Assembly: GCF_014199305.1 (NCBI RefSeq)
Contig: NZ_JACIJK010000008.1
Span: 148,870-212,869, forward strand
DNA: 64,000 nucleotides
Reading direction: 5' to 3'
Source of the DNA: Sphingomonas aerophila
Lineage (GTDB): Bacteria; Pseudomonadota; Alphaproteobacteria; Sphingomonadales; Sphingomonadaceae
The notes below the pieces were generated by a model. It had not been told where the DNA came from. It saw nothing but the letters and a program-made list of their open reading frames with translations, and did not search any database. Below are positions 19,352 through 29,029 of the stretch, one piece after another; within the stretch, counting starts at the first letter, position 1; the number at the start of each line of letters is the position of its first letter. A program made the translations under genes and the position numbers.

Positions 19352-20593
19352 TCAGGCCAGCTCGACGGGTGCCACTTCGTATCCGCTCGCCCGCAACGCG
19401 GCGACCAGCTTGTCCAGATGAGCGCGATCGCGCGTCTCGCATTCTATGTCCGTGATCAGGCCCTTGGCGGGGAGGGTGGTGAACACCCGCTGATGATAGA
19501 CTTCGATGATGTTGACCCGCTCCGCCTCGAAAATGCGGGCGACGTTGAACAGCGCGCCGGGCTGGTCCTGAAGCCGGACACGCAGTCGGGCGAGGCGGCC
19601 TGACCGGGCGAGGTCCCGCAGCAGCACGTTGGCGAGCAGCCGCGTGTCGATGTTGCCGCCGCAGAGAACCACACCGACGGTGCGCCCGCGAAAGCGCTCG
19701 GGATGCGCGAGCAGGGCGGCGAGGCCGGCCGCTCCCGCTCCCTCCACCACCGTTTTTTCGATCTGGAGCAGCAGGGACACCGCTTCTTCCAGGCTCCGCT
19801 CGGACACGAGCACGATGTCGTCGACCAGCTCGGCGACCATCCGGCTGGTGATGCCGCCAGGCTCCTTGACCGCGATGCCCTCCGCCAGCGTATCGCCGGC
19901 ACAGGGCATGTCCGTGCCGTTGATCCGGTTGTACATGGACGGGAACAATTCCGCCTCGACGCCGACCACCTCAACCAGGCGTGACTGGGCACGGGCGACC
20001 GTTGCCATGCCGCTGATCAGCCCACCGCCGCCGATCGGGACAGCCAACGTGTCGATCTGCGGCACGTCGGCCAGCATCTCTAGCGCGACGGTGCCAGCGC
20101 CTGCGATGATCCGGGGATCGTCGAAGGGGTGAACGAAGGTCAGGCCGCGCTCGCCCTCCAGGATGCGGGCATGGGCGTAAGCGGCATCGAATGTGTCGCC
20201 TTCCAGGATCACGGTCGCGCCATGACCCTGGGTCTGCACCACCTTCACGATGGGAGTGTTGCGCGGCATCACGATGGTGGCGGGTATGCCGAGCCGATTG
20301 GCGTGAAAGGCGAGGCCCTGTGCGTGGTTGCCCGCCGACGCCGCGATCACGCCGACGCTTCGCGCCGCTTCCGACAGCTGCAACAACGTATTGAGCGCCC
20401 CGCGTTCCTTGTAGGCAGCGGTGAACTGAAGATTCTCGAATTTCAGGTACACGGTTGCGCCGGTCAGATCGGACAAGGTGCGGCTGATCAGCGTCGGCGT
20501 TCGCACGATCTGGTCGCTGATCCGTGCATGGGCGGCGACGACGTCGTCGATCTGGACGGGGAGAGCCTCGGTCTGGGCGTGCTGGGTAGCCAT
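19352..20593 (-). CDS. ilvA: Threonine ammonia-lyase with ACT domain
   Basis: The 413-residue PLP enzyme deaminates threonine to 2-oxobutanoate, the first step toward isoleucine. The Schiff-base Lys is in AAYKERGALN, the phosphate-binding loop is PIGGGGLISGM and SAGNHAQGLAFH is the substrate loop. Residues from about 330 (RVRLQDQPGALFNVARIF) form a single ACT domain, which suggests allosteric control by an amino acid. The architecture matches the short TdcB/IlvA form common in Alphaproteobacteria. It is divergent from the amidohydrolase gene across 56 bases. Confidence 0.92.
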   Translation of the reverse strand: MATQHAQTEALPVQIDDVVAAHARISDQIVRTPTLISRTLSDLTGATVYLKFENLQFTAAYKERGALNTLLQLSEAARSVGVIAASAGNHAQGLAFHANRLGIPATIVMPRNTPIVKVVQTQGHGATVILEGDTFDAAYAHARILEGERGLTFVHPFDDPRIIAGAGTVALEMLADVPQIDTLAVPIGGGGLISGMATVARAQSRLVEVVGVEAELFPSMYNRINGTDMPCAGDTLAEGIAVKEPGGITSRMVAELVDDIVLVSERSLEEAVSLLLQIEKTVVEGAGAAGLAALLAHPERFRGRTVGVVLCGGNIDTRLLANVLLRDLARSGRLARLRVRLQDQPGALFNVARIFEAERVNIIEVYHQRVFTTLPAKGLITDIECETRDRAHLDKLVAALRASGYEVAPVELA

Positions 20594-20649
20594 GATCGCG
20601 GGCTAGACCATCTGGCGCGGGCGGGGAACACCGCTTATGCGCCCGGGCC

Positions 20650-22296
20650 ATGCACAAACTCCCGTTCGCGGCGGCGGCGCTGCTTCTTTCCCCCCCGGCA
20701 CTGGCGGACGGCCTGGTCGACAATGTCACCGGCCTGACCCTGAACGAAAAGGGGGAGGTGGTGCGGTTCACCGGCCTGCTCGTCACGCCGGAGGGCAAGG
20801 TGGCCAGGCTGATGAAGGCGGGTGAGAAACGGCCCGACAAGCTCGACTGGCGGGCCGACATGAAGGGCCGGGTGCTGATGCCGGGCATGATCGATGCGCA
20901 CGGCCATGTGACGGAGCTTGGGTTCCGGTCCATCGAGCTTGACCTGTCCGATACGCGTACCCTGGCCGAAGCGCAGGCAAAGATCACCGCGTACGCGCGT
21001 GCAAATCCGGACAAGCGCTGGATCATCGGTGGTGGCTGGAACCAGGAGTTCTGGGGTCTGGGCCGCTTCCCCACTGCGGCCGAGCTGGACGCAGCAATCG
21101 TGGATCGGCCGGTGTGGCTGGCGCGGGCGGACGGCCATGCCGCATGGGGCAACACCGCGGCCCTGCGTGAGGCGGGCATCACGTCAAGGACGGCGAGTCC
21201 GGCGGGCGGGCGCATCGAGAAGGGGCCGGGCGGACAACCCGCCGGCGTCTTCGTCGATGCGGCTCGGGACCTGGTCCAGCGGGTGATTCCTGCTCCGCTT
21301 GCCAAGGATCGGGACGCTGCGATCCTGAAGGCTCAGGACACGCTGCTGAGCTATGGCGTGACCGCGACGTCTGACATGGGCACATCGCTCGACGAATGGC
21401 TGAGCTATCGCCGGCTAGGTGACCTCAGGCTGCTGAGGGTGCGCATCCTTAGCTATGCCATGGGCGTCGACACCGCCGTGCAAATCGGTGGCAGTGGCCC
21501 GACACCCTGGCTGTATAACGACCGCCTGCGCATGGGCGGGGTGAAGCTTTATGCCGACGGCGCGCTCGGGTCGCGGGGAGCATGGTTGAAGCGGCCTTAT
21601 GCCGACGCGCCGGGTCAGACCGGGGCTGGCTTCATGACGGATGACGTGATCCGCAACCTGATGGTGCGCGCATCGATGGACGGGTACCAGGTCGCGGTGC
21701 ACGCGATCGGAGACCGGGCGAATGCGCAGGTGCTCGACGCGATCGACGAGATCGGTGACACGTTCAAGGGCGACCGGCGCTGGCGGATCGAACACGCGCA
21801 GATCATCGATCCCGTCGACCTGCCCCGCTTTGGACAGCATGGCGTGATCGCTTCAATGCAGCCGACCCACGAAACGAGCGATCGCGTGATGGCGGAGGCG
21901 CGATTGGGGCCCGACCGGCTGGCCGGCGCCTATGCCTGGAACGCCATGCTGCGAAACGGATCAAAGCTCGCCTTTGGGTCCGATTACCCGGTCGAAAAGC
22001 CCGATCCCTGGGCCGGCTGGGCGGCCGCCTTCACTCGGCAGGATGAGAACGGGCAACCCTTTGGCGGATGGCGGCCCGAGGAGCGGGTGACCCGTGAGCA
22101 GGCGTGGTGGGCGTTCACCGGCGGCGCGGCCTATGCCGGTTTTGCCGAGGACAAGTTCGGGCGGCTCGCCCCCGGGCAGCACGCGGACTTCATCATCGTC
22201 GACCGCGACCCGTTGCTCGCCAGCCCCACCGATCTTCGGGCAACCAAGGTGCAGGAAACCTGGATTGACGGGCGCAAGGTCTACGAGCGCAAGTAA
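20650..22296 (+). CDS. Exported amidohydrolase, YtcJ-like
   Basis: The 548-residue protein has a signal peptide (AAAALLLSPPALADG). Its metal-dependent amidohydrolase barrel shows the first ligands in GMIDAHGHVTELGF, a Lys in GVKLYADGALGSRG and His residues in AVHAIGDRAN and RIEHAQIID. The final Asp is in AFGSDYPVEKPDP. YtcJ-type enzymes hydrolyse cyclic or N-acyl amides, but the substrate here is unknown. It is expected to act in the periplasm. The stop is 4 bases from the convergent SnoaL-like gene. Confidence 0.87.
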   Translation: MHKLPFAAAALLLSPPALADGLVDNVTGLTLNEKGEVVRFTGLLVTPEGKVARLMKAGEKRPDKLDWRADMKGRVLMPGMIDAHGHVTELGFRSIELDLSDTRTLAEAQAKITAYARANPDKRWIIGGGWNQEFWGLGRFPTAAELDAAIVDRPVWLARADGHAAWGNTAALREAGITSRTASPAGGRIEKGPGGQPAGVFVDAARDLVQRVIPAPLAKDRDAAILKAQDTLLSYGVTATSDMGTSLDEWLSYRRLGDLRLLRVRILSYAMGVDTAVQIGGSGPTPWLYNDRLRMGGVKLYADGALGSRGAWLKRPYADAPGQTGAGFMTDDVIRNLMVRASMDGYQVAVHAIGDRANAQVLDAIDEIGDTFKGDRRWRIEHAQIIDPVDLPRFGQHGVIASMQPTHETSDRVMAEARLGPDRLAGAYAWNAMLRNGSKLAFGSDYPVEKPDPWAGWAAAFTRQDENGQPFGGWRPEERVTREQAWWAFTGGAAYAGFAEDKFGRLAPGQHADFIIVDRDPLLASPTDLRATKVQETWIDGRKVYERK

Positions 22297-22300
22297 GGCA

Positions 22301-22774
22301 TCAGGGCGCGGCGCATCCGGTGGTGCGCTGCGACCAGGTGACGTTCAGCACCTTCCAACTGCCCGCCTGACGAACTAGGTCGAAATGGTCGTAGCCGCAG
22401 TGATGGACAGCCCCGTTCACGAGGAAGGTGTAGGGTGCCCAGACCATCGCGACGTCCCCGTCGAACTCGATAGCGGGCGTGCCCAGCCTTTCCTCGGCGC
22501 GGCTGTTGTCCGCCTTCAGGCCTGACGCGAGGTCGACCCAACGCATCGTCTTGGGCGAGCGCCCGTCAGCCACCACCGTTGCCGCGCCGTCGGCGTTGAC
22601 CGTGGCCAGAAGCGCGGGGCCGTCCCCGCGTTCAATCGCGCGCAGCAGGGCAGAGACCGAACGCATCACGGCGCCCTCCTCACCATCAACAGCCATCGGT
22701 AGCGGCTTGGCGGGCGGAAGGCGGTCCGATTGGGGAGCCGCAACCGCGGCCATGGCGAGCAGGATAGGGATCAT
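22301..22774 (-). CDS. Exported NTF2/SnoaL-like protein
   Basis: The 157-residue protein has a short signal peptide (ILLAMAAVAAPQS). The single alpha+beta domain contains VSALLRAIERGDGPALLATV, VAMVWAPYTFLVNGAVHHCGYDHFDLVRQAGSWKVLNVTWSQR in outline, the usual NTF2-like strand pattern ending in a W-K-V-L strand. Such domains bind small ligands or act as isomerases or dehydratases, and no active site could be assigned. It is divergent from the permease gene. Confidence 0.7.
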   Translation of the reverse strand: MIPILLAMAAVAAPQSDRLPPAKPLPMAVDGEEGAVMRSVSALLRAIERGDGPALLATVNADGAATVVADGRSPKTMRWVDLASGLKADNSRAEERLGTPAIEFDGDVAMVWAPYTFLVNGAVHHCGYDHFDLVRQAGSWKVLNVTWSQRTTGCAAP

Positions 22775-22864
22775 GCCGGCACGCTAGTCCCCACGGCCGG
22801 CTATGCAAAGCCCGTGCGCCTTGCCCCGACAGCCGAACCGCCGCATGCTTGTTCAAACGAGAAC

Positions 22865-24304
22865 ATGTCATCCTGGGGGACGAAGTTGAGCCTGTTTCGC
22901 CGCAAGCCAATCGATGCACCACGCCCGCATGGGGCAGGGGAACTGGCGCGCACGCTGTCCTGGCCGCATCTGGTGGCGCTGGGCATTGGAGCGATCGTAG
23001 GAACCGGCATTCTGACCTTGATCGGAGTTGGGGCCGACCGGGCTGGACCGGCGGTGCTTGTCAGCTTCGCGATTGCGGGCGCGATCTGCGCGTGCGCCGC
23101 GCTTTGTTATGCCGAGATGGCGAGCGCCATTCCGGCGGCCGGTAGCGCTTATACCTACAGTTACGCTGTGCTGGGCGAGGTAATCGCCTGGGTGGTGGGG
23201 TGGAGCCTCATCCTCGAATATTCGCTGGTGGTCTCGACCGTCGCGGTGGGATGGTCCGGCTATGCGGTGGGGGCGCTGAAATGGTTCGGTATAGTCTTGC
23301 CCACCCAGATAACGGCAGGGCCCGCACTGGGCGGCGTCGTGAACGTGCCCGCCGTGCTGATCATCGGTTTGGTTGCCGCCCTTCTGATGCTGGGCACCCG
23401 GGAGAGCGCGCGCGTAAACTTCGCGCTCGTCGTGCTCAAGCTGATCACGCTGGCGCTGTTCGTCGCGGTCGCCCTGCCGGCGTTCAAGGGAGCAAATCTT
23501 CATCCTTTCGCGCCTTATGGCTTCGGGAGCCAGACTGCCGCCGGCGGCGTCAAATATGGGGTGATGGGCGCAGCGGCGATCATCTTCTTCGCGTTCTATG
23601 GGTTCGACGCGATCTCGACTGCGGCGGAGGAAACCAAGCGGCCCGAGCGTGACCTGGCGATCGGGATCATCGGGTCGATGGTCGCGTGCACCGCCATCTA
23701 TTTGGTCGTCGCAGCAGCGGCGGTCGGCGCCCTGCCTTTCACGCGCTTCTCCGACAGTACGGAACCACTCGCATTGATTTTGCGCGAGCTGGGGCAGGGT
23801 GGCATTGCGACCATCGTCGGTATCGCCGCGGCGGTAGCATTGCCGACGGTGCTGCTCGCCTTCCTCTATGGGCAGAGCCGGATTTTCCTTGTCATGGCAC
23901 GTGACGGCTTCCTGCCGGCAGGCCTGGCCCGCGTTTCGGCACGGGGTACCCCGGCGCGGATCACGGCCTTGACCGCCGTGCTCGTGGCCATCGTTGCGGG
24001 CCTGGTGCCGCTCGATGTGATCGCGAGCCTGGCCAATGCGGGGACATTGTGCGCGTTCGTGGCGGTCGCCGTGTGCGTGCTGGTGTCGCGTCGGCGCGAC
24101 CCGGGCCTGCACCGGCCGTTCAGGACCCCGGCCGCATGGATCGTGGCTCCTCTGGCGATCCTCGGGTGCCTTTATCTGTTCACTAGCCTGCAGGCGGTGA
24201 CGCAGATCGCGTTTATCGCGTGGAACGCCCTGGGGCTGCTGGTCTACTTCATCTATGCGCGGGGCCGGGCTAGCGCTGCGCTGCAGGGCAGGAGTCGCTT
24301 CTAG
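22865..24304 (+). CDS. Amino-acid permease, APC family
   Basis: The 479-residue protein has about twelve membrane helices. The APC signature lies in helix 1 (ALGIGAIVGTGILTLIGVGADRAGPA), with unwound G-x-G-I-L around residues 45-50. GFDAISTAAEETKRPERDLAIGI is the helix 6-8 region typical of cationic amino-acid transporter-like (YfnA/CAT) members. It should import amino acids using the proton or sodium gradient. The ATG at 22865 is chosen because the frame extending upstream enters the divergent gene and is not hydrophobic. Substrate not determined. Confidence 0.88.
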   Translation: MSSWGTKLSLFRRKPIDAPRPHGAGELARTLSWPHLVALGIGAIVGTGILTLIGVGADRAGPAVLVSFAIAGAICACAALCYAEMASAIPAAGSAYTYSYAVLGEVIAWVVGWSLILEYSLVVSTVAVGWSGYAVGALKWFGIVLPTQITAGPALGGVVNVPAVLIIGLVAALLMLGTRESARVNFALVVLKLITLALFVAVALPAFKGANLHPFAPYGFGSQTAAGGVKYGVMGAAAIIFFAFYGFDAISTAAEETKRPERDLAIGIIGSMVACTAIYLVVAAAAVGALPFTRFSDSTEPLALILRELGQGGIATIVGIAAAVALPTVLLAFLYGQSRIFLVMARDGFLPAGLARVSARGTPARITALTAVLVAIVAGLVPLDVIASLANAGTLCAFVAVAVCVLVSRRRDPGLHRPFRTPAAWIVAPLAILGCLYLFTSLQAVTQIAFIAWNALGLLVYFIYARGRASAALQGRSRF

Positions 24305-24311
24305 CCGCGCT

Positions 24312-24725
24312 TCAGCGTGCCAGCGACCATTGCTGGGTACGGCAGATCAAGGTCCAGCACCCTTTCACCTTCAGGGTGGAGCCGGAGCGGATGAGTTCGG
24401 ACCGGTAAGTGTTCCCGCTTTCCGGATCGTAGATGCGCCCCTTCCACCGGCCACCCGATGGGGCGAACCCGGTCAGGATCGCGAGGCCCTGGATCGGGCG
24501 CGTACGCAGCGTCTTGTCTGGGTTGTTGGCGTCCACGGCCGGGCCGCCGGGCCGGGGTTTCAGGATACGCGTGATACGGCCGCAAAGCGCAGAGCCACAG
24601 GGTTCGATCTCGACGATCGCCTTGCCCTCGGCCGTAAGCCAACGGCCGACGATGGGCGCCGGGGCGGCGGCAGCCAGCGCGGGTGAGCACGCCAGCACGA
24701 TCGCCGCCCCGAGCCGCCGGATCAT
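24312..24725 (-). CDS. Exported DUF2147 protein
   Basis: The 137-residue protein has a signal peptide ([17 protein letters not shown]), then [28 protein letters not shown] and a C-terminal [16 protein letters not shown] strand. These are the features of DUF2147, a family of periplasmic beta-rich proteins of unknown function. The paired Cys in each segment could form disulfides. Its ATG overlaps the stop of the aconitase gene by 4 bases, so it probably shares that transcript. Confidence 0.85.
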   Translation of the reverse strand: MIRRLGAAIVLACSPALAAAAPAPIVGRWLTAEGKAIVEIEPCGSALCGRITRILKPRPGGPAVDANNPDKTLRTRPIQGLAILTGFAPSGGRWKGRIYDPESGNTYRSELIRSGSTLKVKGCWTLICRTQQWSLAR

Positions 24726-27412
24726 GCGGCGAGCTTGCGCAGCACGTACTGGAGAATACCGCCGTTCAGGAAGTATTCGAGCTCGTTCACCGTATCGATC
24801 CGGCAGCGGGTCACGAACGTCTCGGTCGACCCATCTGCGCGGGTGAGCTTCACCTCGACGTCCTGGCGCGGGCGCAGGCCAGCGACATTCTCGATCGTGA
24901 AGGTTTCGTCGCCCGTCAGGCCCAGGGTCTGGCGGGTCACGCCTTCGCCGAACTGGAGCGGCAGGACACCCATGCCGACTAGGTTCGAGCGGTGGATACG
25001 CTCGAAGCTTTCGGCAATCACCGCCCGGACGCCGAGCAGGTTGGTGCCCTTCGCCGCCCAGTCGCGCGATGAGCCCGTGCCATATTCCTTGCCCGCGACC
25101 ACGACCAGCGGCGTGCCCTGATCCTTGTAGCGCATGGCGACGTCATAGATGGGCATGATCTCGGTACCGAAGCGGCTCATGCCGCCCTCGACGCCCGGTA
25201 CCATCTCGTTCCGGATGCGGATGTTGGCGAAGGTGCCGCGGACCATGACATGGTCGTTGCCGCGACGCGCGCCATAGCTGTTGAAGTCGTGACGGCTGAC
25301 CTGCCGCTCGCTCAGCCACTTGCCCGCGGGGCTGTCCGCCTTGATCGACCCTGCGGGGCTGATGTGATCGGTGGTGATCGAGTCGCCAAGGATCGCCAGC
25401 GGCTTCGCCTCGATGATGTCGGTGACAGGCTTGGGCGTCATCTCCATGCCATCGAAGTAGGGCGGGTTGGCGATGTAGGTCGACGCTGCGGGCCAGTCGT
25501 ACGTGTCGGAGCCGCTGACGTCGATGCCGGCCCACTTGTCGTCACCACGGTACACGTCGCCATAGCGAGCGCGGAACATGGCATCGTCGATGTTGGCGTT
25601 CATCACCGACGCGACCTCGTCATTCGTCGGCCAGATATCCTTCAGAAAGACGTCCTGCCCGTCCGTGCCCTGGCCGAGCGGCGTTTCGACCATGTCCTCG
25701 GTCACCGTGCCCTTCAGCGCGTAGGCAACGACCAGCGGCGGGCTGGCGAGGAAGTTGGCGCGCACATCTGGCGACACACGCCCTTCGAAGTTGCGGTTGC
25801 CCGACAGGACGGAGGCGGCGACCAGATCATTCTCGTTGATCGCCTGGCTGATCGGTGCGGGCAGCGGGCCCGAGTTGCCGATGCAGGTGGTGCAGCCATA
25901 GCCGACCAGGTTAAAGCCGAGCGCGTCGAGGTCTTCGGTCAGTCCCGCCTTGGTGAGGTAGTCGGTGACGACCTGCGACCCTGGGGCGAGCGACGTCTTG
26001 ACCCAGGGCTTCGGCTTCAGGCCAGCGGCGCGCGCTTTGCGGGCAACGAGTCCTGCGGCGACCAGCACGCTGGGGTTCGAGGTGTTGGTGCAGCTGGTGA
26101 TTGCCGCGATCACCACGTCGCCGTCGCCGATGTCGTGGTCACGATCGTTCACCGCGACGCGCTCTGGGCGTTCCTTGTGATAGATCTTGAACAGGTCGCC
26201 GTTGAACACCTCGTCGACCTTGTTCAGCGCGACCTTGTCCTGCGGCCGCTTGGGACCGGCAAGGCTGGGGACCACGGTGCTCATGTCGAGCTCCAGCGTG
26301 TCGGTGAACACGGGGTCGGGGCTGTCAGCATGACGCCAGAAGCCGTTTGCCTTCGCATACGCCTCAACCAGTGCGATCGTTTCGGCCGGGCGGGCGGTCA
26401 GCTTCATGTATTCGATCGTGCGTTCGTCGATCGGGAAGAAGCCGCAGGTCGCGCCATATTCAGGAGCCATGTTCGCGATGGTCGCGCGATCGGCAAGCGT
26501 CATCGAGGCGAGGCCCGGGCCATAGAACTCGACGAACCGGCCGACCACGCCCTTTTTGCGCAGCATCTGGGTGACGGTGAGCACCAGGTCCGTCGCGGTG
26601 ATGCCTTCCTTCAGCTCACCGATCAGTTTGAAGCCGACGACTTCCGGAATCAGCATGGACACGGGCTGGCCGAGCATCGCGGCCTCCGCCTCGATCCCGC
26701 CAACGCCCCAGCCGAGGACGCCCAGGCCATTGATCATGGTGGTGTGGCTGTCGGTGCCGACCAGCGTGTCCGGGTACGCAATCTTGTTGCTGCCCTGGGC
26801 GTGCTCGCCCGTCTCGGCCGAGGCCCAGACGGCCTGGCCGATATATTCGAGGTTCACCTGGTGGCAGATGCCGGTGCCCGGCGGCACGACCTGGAAGTTG
26901 TCGAGCGCCTTGGAACCCCATTTCAGGAATTCATAGCGCTCGCCATTGCGCTGGTATTCCAGCTCCATGTTGTCGTTCAGCGCCTGAGGCGTACCGAACT
27001 CGTCCACCATGACCGAGTGATCGATGACGAGGTGCACAGGCACCTGCGGATTGATCTTGGCGGCATCCCCGCCGAGTTTCGTGATCGCGTCGCGCATCGC
27101 GGCAAGGTCGACCACGCAGGGAACCCCGGTGAAGTCCTGCATCAAAACGCGCGCCGGGCGATACTGGATCTCGCGGTTCGGGGCGACCGGATCATTCTGC
27201 CAGTCCACGATCGCCTGCACGTCCGCTTCGGTGACGGTTACGCCATCCTCGAAGCGAAGCATGTTCTCCAGCAGCACGCGCAGCGAGAAGGGCAGCCGGT
27301 CGATCGAGCCATATTTCTCCGCAGCCTTGGCGAGGGAGTAATAGTCATAGCTCTGGCCGCCGGCCTCAAGCATGGAACGGGTGCCGAGCGAGTCCTGGCC
27401 GATCGCGGTCAT
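24722..27412 (-). CDS. acnA: Aconitate hydratase A
   Basis: The 896-residue enzyme interconverts citrate and isocitrate in the TCA cycle. The [4Fe-4S] ligands are Cys in [12 protein letters not shown] and the two Cys of [14 protein letters not shown]. The C-terminal swivel domain has the active-site [16 protein letters not shown]. Length and order match bacterial AcnA/IRP1 rather than AcnB. A DUF2147 gene follows with a 4-base overlap. The region upstream (27413-27634) should hold its promoter, but no clear consensus was found. Confidence 0.97.
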   Translation of the reverse strand: MTAIGQDSLGTRSMLEAGGQSYDYYSLAKAAEKYGSIDRLPFSLRVLLENMLRFEDGVTVTEADVQAIVDWQNDPVAPNREIQYRPARVLMQDFTGVPCVVDLAAMRDAITKLGGDAAKINPQVPVHLVIDHSVMVDEFGTPQALNDNMELEYQRNGERYEFLKWGSKALDNFQVVPPGTGICHQVNLEYIGQAVWASAETGEHAQGSNKIAYPDTLVGTDSHTTMINGLGVLGWGVGGIEAEAAMLGQPVSMLIPEVVGFKLIGELKEGITATDLVLTVTQMLRKKGVVGRFVEFYGPGLASMTLADRATIANMAPEYGATCGFFPIDERTIEYMKLTARPAETIALVEAYAKANGFWRHADSPDPVFTDTLELDMSTVVPSLAGPKRPQDKVALNKVDEVFNGDLFKIYHKERPERVAVNDRDHDIGDGDVVIAAITSCTNTSNPSVLVAAGLVARKARAAGLKPKPWVKTSLAPGSQVVTDYLTKAGLTEDLDALGFNLVGYGCTTCIGNSGPLPAPISQAINENDLVAASVLSGNRNFEGRVSPDVRANFLASPPLVVAYALKGTVTEDMVETPLGQGTDGQDVFLKDIWPTNDEVASVMNANIDDAMFRARYGDVYRGDDKWAGIDVSGSDTYDWPAASTYIANPPYFDGMEMTPKPVTDIIEAKPLAILGDSITTDHISPAGSIKADSPAGKWLSERQVSRHDFNSYGARRGNDHVMVRGTFANIRIRNEMVPGVEGGMSRFGTEIMPIYDVAMRYKDQGTPLVVVAGKEYGTGSSRDWAAKGTNLLGVRAVIAESFERIHRSNLVGMGVLPLQFGEGVTRQTLGLTGDETFTIENVAGLRPRQDVEVKLTRADGSTETFVTRCRIDTVNELEYFLNGGILQYVLRKLAA

Positions 27413-27634
27413 GTGCGTCCTTTCAAGTGCCGGCCAACGGTCGCGCGCGCTGAGGCGCGCAGGGGCGGGCGAAAAATCACGTTGCGGATGGGCCTTAGCA
27501 ACGACAAACCGGTGGGGGAAGGGCTGGCCCGATAAGCTTTGCGCCCGCGCACGCCGGGTCGAGAAGTGATCGCAAAAGGGTGCGCCGTCATGAGATTGCG
27601 TGACGTCGCCCGGCCGTGGTGGCAGGGCGATGGC

Positions 27635-27868
27635 ATGGATGCGCTTACCGCCTTCGGCCTCATCTCGGTTGGCTTCACGATGTTATGCTATGTACTGGAA
27701 AGCCGGGGGCGCGGCTGGGTGCTCGCCTTCGCCGGCGGCTGTGTGATGAGTTCGGTTTATGGGTTTCTTCAGGGCGCGTGGCCATTCGGGCTGGTGGAGC
27801 TTGTCTGGACCGGTGTAGCAATGCAGCGCTGGTGGCGGCTCGGCGCTGCAGACCAGCACACGCTTTGA
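27635..27868 (+). CDS. Small two- or three-helix membrane protein
   Basis: The favoured reading from the ATG at 27635 gives 77 residues: [22 protein letters not shown], a short polar turn, [36 protein letters not shown], then a short tail. It resembles small inner-membrane proteins found in many Alphaproteobacteria whose function I cannot name. Two in-frame upstream ATG codons (27539 and 27590) would add a basic leader; I prefer 27635 because the hydrophobic domain begins there. It sits between acnA and the rpsM promoter. Confidence 0.6.
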   Translation: MDALTAFGLISVGFTMLCYVLESRGRGWVLAFAGGCVMSSVYGFLQGAWPFGLVELVWTGVAMQRWWRLGAADQHTL

Positions 27869-27902
27869 ACCGCATTCGGTTCCCCGGGTCGCCTCGTACC
27901 TG

Positions 27903-27930
27903 TTGACAGCACGCGTCCTGACCCTTACCA
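27903..27930 (+). promoter_or_regulatory. Putative sigma-70-type promoter of the rpsM operon
   Basis: A consensus TTGACA is at 27903-27908, with a 16-base spacer to TTACCA at 27925-27930. The -10 match is weak, but the -35 is perfect and placed about 150 bases upstream of rpsM. It would give a leader of roughly 120 bases containing the hairpin at 27932-27994. Confidence 0.45.
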
Positions 27931-27931
27931 G

Positions 27932-27994
27932 CGAACGACCCCGATAGCCCGGTTCCGGCGGCGCGTGCGCGCGACCGCCGCTATCGTTCGTTCG
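27932..27994 (+). promoter_or_regulatory. Long imperfect hairpin in the rpsM leader
   Basis: Three nested stem pieces can be drawn: CGAACGA 27932-27938 with 27988-27994, GATAGC 27943-27948 with 27980-27985, and GGCGG 27957-27961 with 27975-27979. If the promoter just upstream is right, this structure lies at the 5' end of the transcript. It could control translation or premature termination of the operon; this is inference. Confidence 0.4.
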
Positions 27995-28060
27995 GGGCTA
28001 ACGCGTCGAGATAGCGACTGGCTGCCATGCCGTCGCTGTGGAGCTAGGAGAAACAAGTTC

Positions 28061-28429
28061 ATGGCACGTATCGCGGGTGTCAACATCCCGACCAACAAGC
28101 GCGTGGTAATCGCGCTGACCTATATCCACGGCATTGGCAGCACCCATGCCAAGGCGCTTACTGAAAAGCTGAACATCGCTCCAGAGCGTCGCGTTCAGGA
28201 CCTGACGGACCAGGAAGTCCTTCAGATCCGCGAAGCGATCGACGCTGAATACACGGTGGAAGGCGATCTCCGTCGCGAAACAGCGATGAACATCAAGCGC
28301 CTGATGGACCTGGCCTGCTATCGTGGCCTGCGTCACCGCAAGGGCCTGCCGGTCCGCGGCCAGCGCACGCACACCAATGCGCGCACCCGCAAGGGCAAGG
28401 CCAAGCCGATCGCAGGTAAGAAGAAGTAA
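28061..28429 (+). CDS. rpsM: 30S ribosomal protein S13
   Basis: The 122-residue protein begins [19 protein letters not shown] and contains [14 protein letters not shown], then [20 protein letters not shown] and a Lys-rich tail, all diagnostic of S13. It sits in the head of the small subunit and contacts the P-site tRNA. A GGAG ribosome binding site precedes the ATG. secY and adk, which usually precede rpsM, are not here; acnA and a small membrane protein are upstream instead. Confidence 0.98.
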   Translation: MARIAGVNIPTNKRVVIALTYIHGIGSTHAKALTEKLNIAPERRVQDLTDQEVLQIREAIDAEYTVEGDLRRETAMNIKRLMDLACYRGLRHRKGLPVRGQRTHTNARTRKGKAKPIAGKKK

Positions 28430-28449
28430 ACCGTTCAAGGGACGGTTTA
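28427..28449 (+). promoter_or_regulatory. Perfect stem-loop at the rpsM stop codon
   Basis: Bases 28427-28434 and 28442-28449 are perfect 8-base reverse complements around a 7-base loop, and the first three bases are the TAA of rpsM. No T tract follows, so an intrinsic terminator is unlikely. A processing or stability element is possible. Confidence 0.5.
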
Positions 28450-28525
28450 CTTCGCCGGGGGCGGGCCAGAGGCCATACGGTCCACCGCCCTCCGGATCAC
28501 GACATAAAGGTCAGGGTTTCACCAC

Positions 28526-28915
28526 ATGGCTCAGCCAGCACAGCGCATTCGCCGTCGCGAGCGCAAGAACATCACCGCCGGCGTGGCGCACGTCAACGCC
28601 AGCTTCAACAACACCATGATCACCATCACCGACGCGCAGGGCAATGCGATTTCCTGGTCGTCCGCCGGCATGATGGGCTTCAAGGGTTCGCGTAAGTCGA
28701 CCCCGTATGCGGCGCAGGTCGCAGCTGAAGATGCAGGAAAGAAGGCCGCGGAACATGGCGTCCGCACGCTCGAGGTCGAGGTCAAGGGCCCCGGGTCGGG
28801 CCGTGAGTCGGCGCTGCGCGCGCTGCAGGCGGTTGGCTTCCAGATCACTTCGATCCGTGACGTGACGAGCATCCCGCACAATGGCGTGCGCCCGTCCAAG
28901 CGTCGTCGCGTCTGA
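28526..28915 (+). CDS. rpsK: 30S ribosomal protein S11
   Basis: The 129-residue protein shows the S11 pattern: [28 protein letters not shown], then [14 protein letters not shown] and the C-terminal [18 protein letters not shown]. It forms the platform of the 30S subunit near the mRNA exit. It follows rpsM after a 96-base spacer. Confidence 0.98.
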   Translation: MAQPAQRIRRRERKNITAGVAHVNASFNNTMITITDAQGNAISWSSAGMMGFKGSRKSTPYAAQVAAEDAGKKAAEHGVRTLEVEVKGPGSGRESALRALQAVGFQITSIRDVTSIPHNGVRPSKRRRV

Positions 28916-28921
28916 TTTCGG

Positions 28922-29012
28922 CGGGCGCTCCCTTGGGAGTGCCCGACGCACTTTCGGCGCCGGCTGACGAGCCGGCGCTCTTGTACATCGCGGCCGGCGC
29001 CCCACCGGCCGC
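28922..29012 (+). repeat. Three consecutive hairpins in the rpsK-rpoA spacer
   Basis: Hairpin 1 pairs 28922-28932 with 28935-28945 (11 bases, one G-U). Hairpin 2 pairs 28957-28964 with 28971-28978 (8 perfect). Hairpin 3 pairs 28990-28997 with 29005-29012 (8 perfect). Together they occupy most of the 114-base spacer, leaving only the ribosome binding region of rpoA. Hairpin 2 is followed by TCTTGT, a weak terminator-like tail. Confidence 0.55.
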
Positions 29013-29029
29013 CAACTCAGGGGAACCCC

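Noticed and set aside
25250..27535. A 761-codon open frame on the plus strand across aconitase
   Set aside because: It is antisense to a clear aconitase with all cluster ligands. GC-rich third positions keep the opposite strand open; its translation has no recognisable domains.
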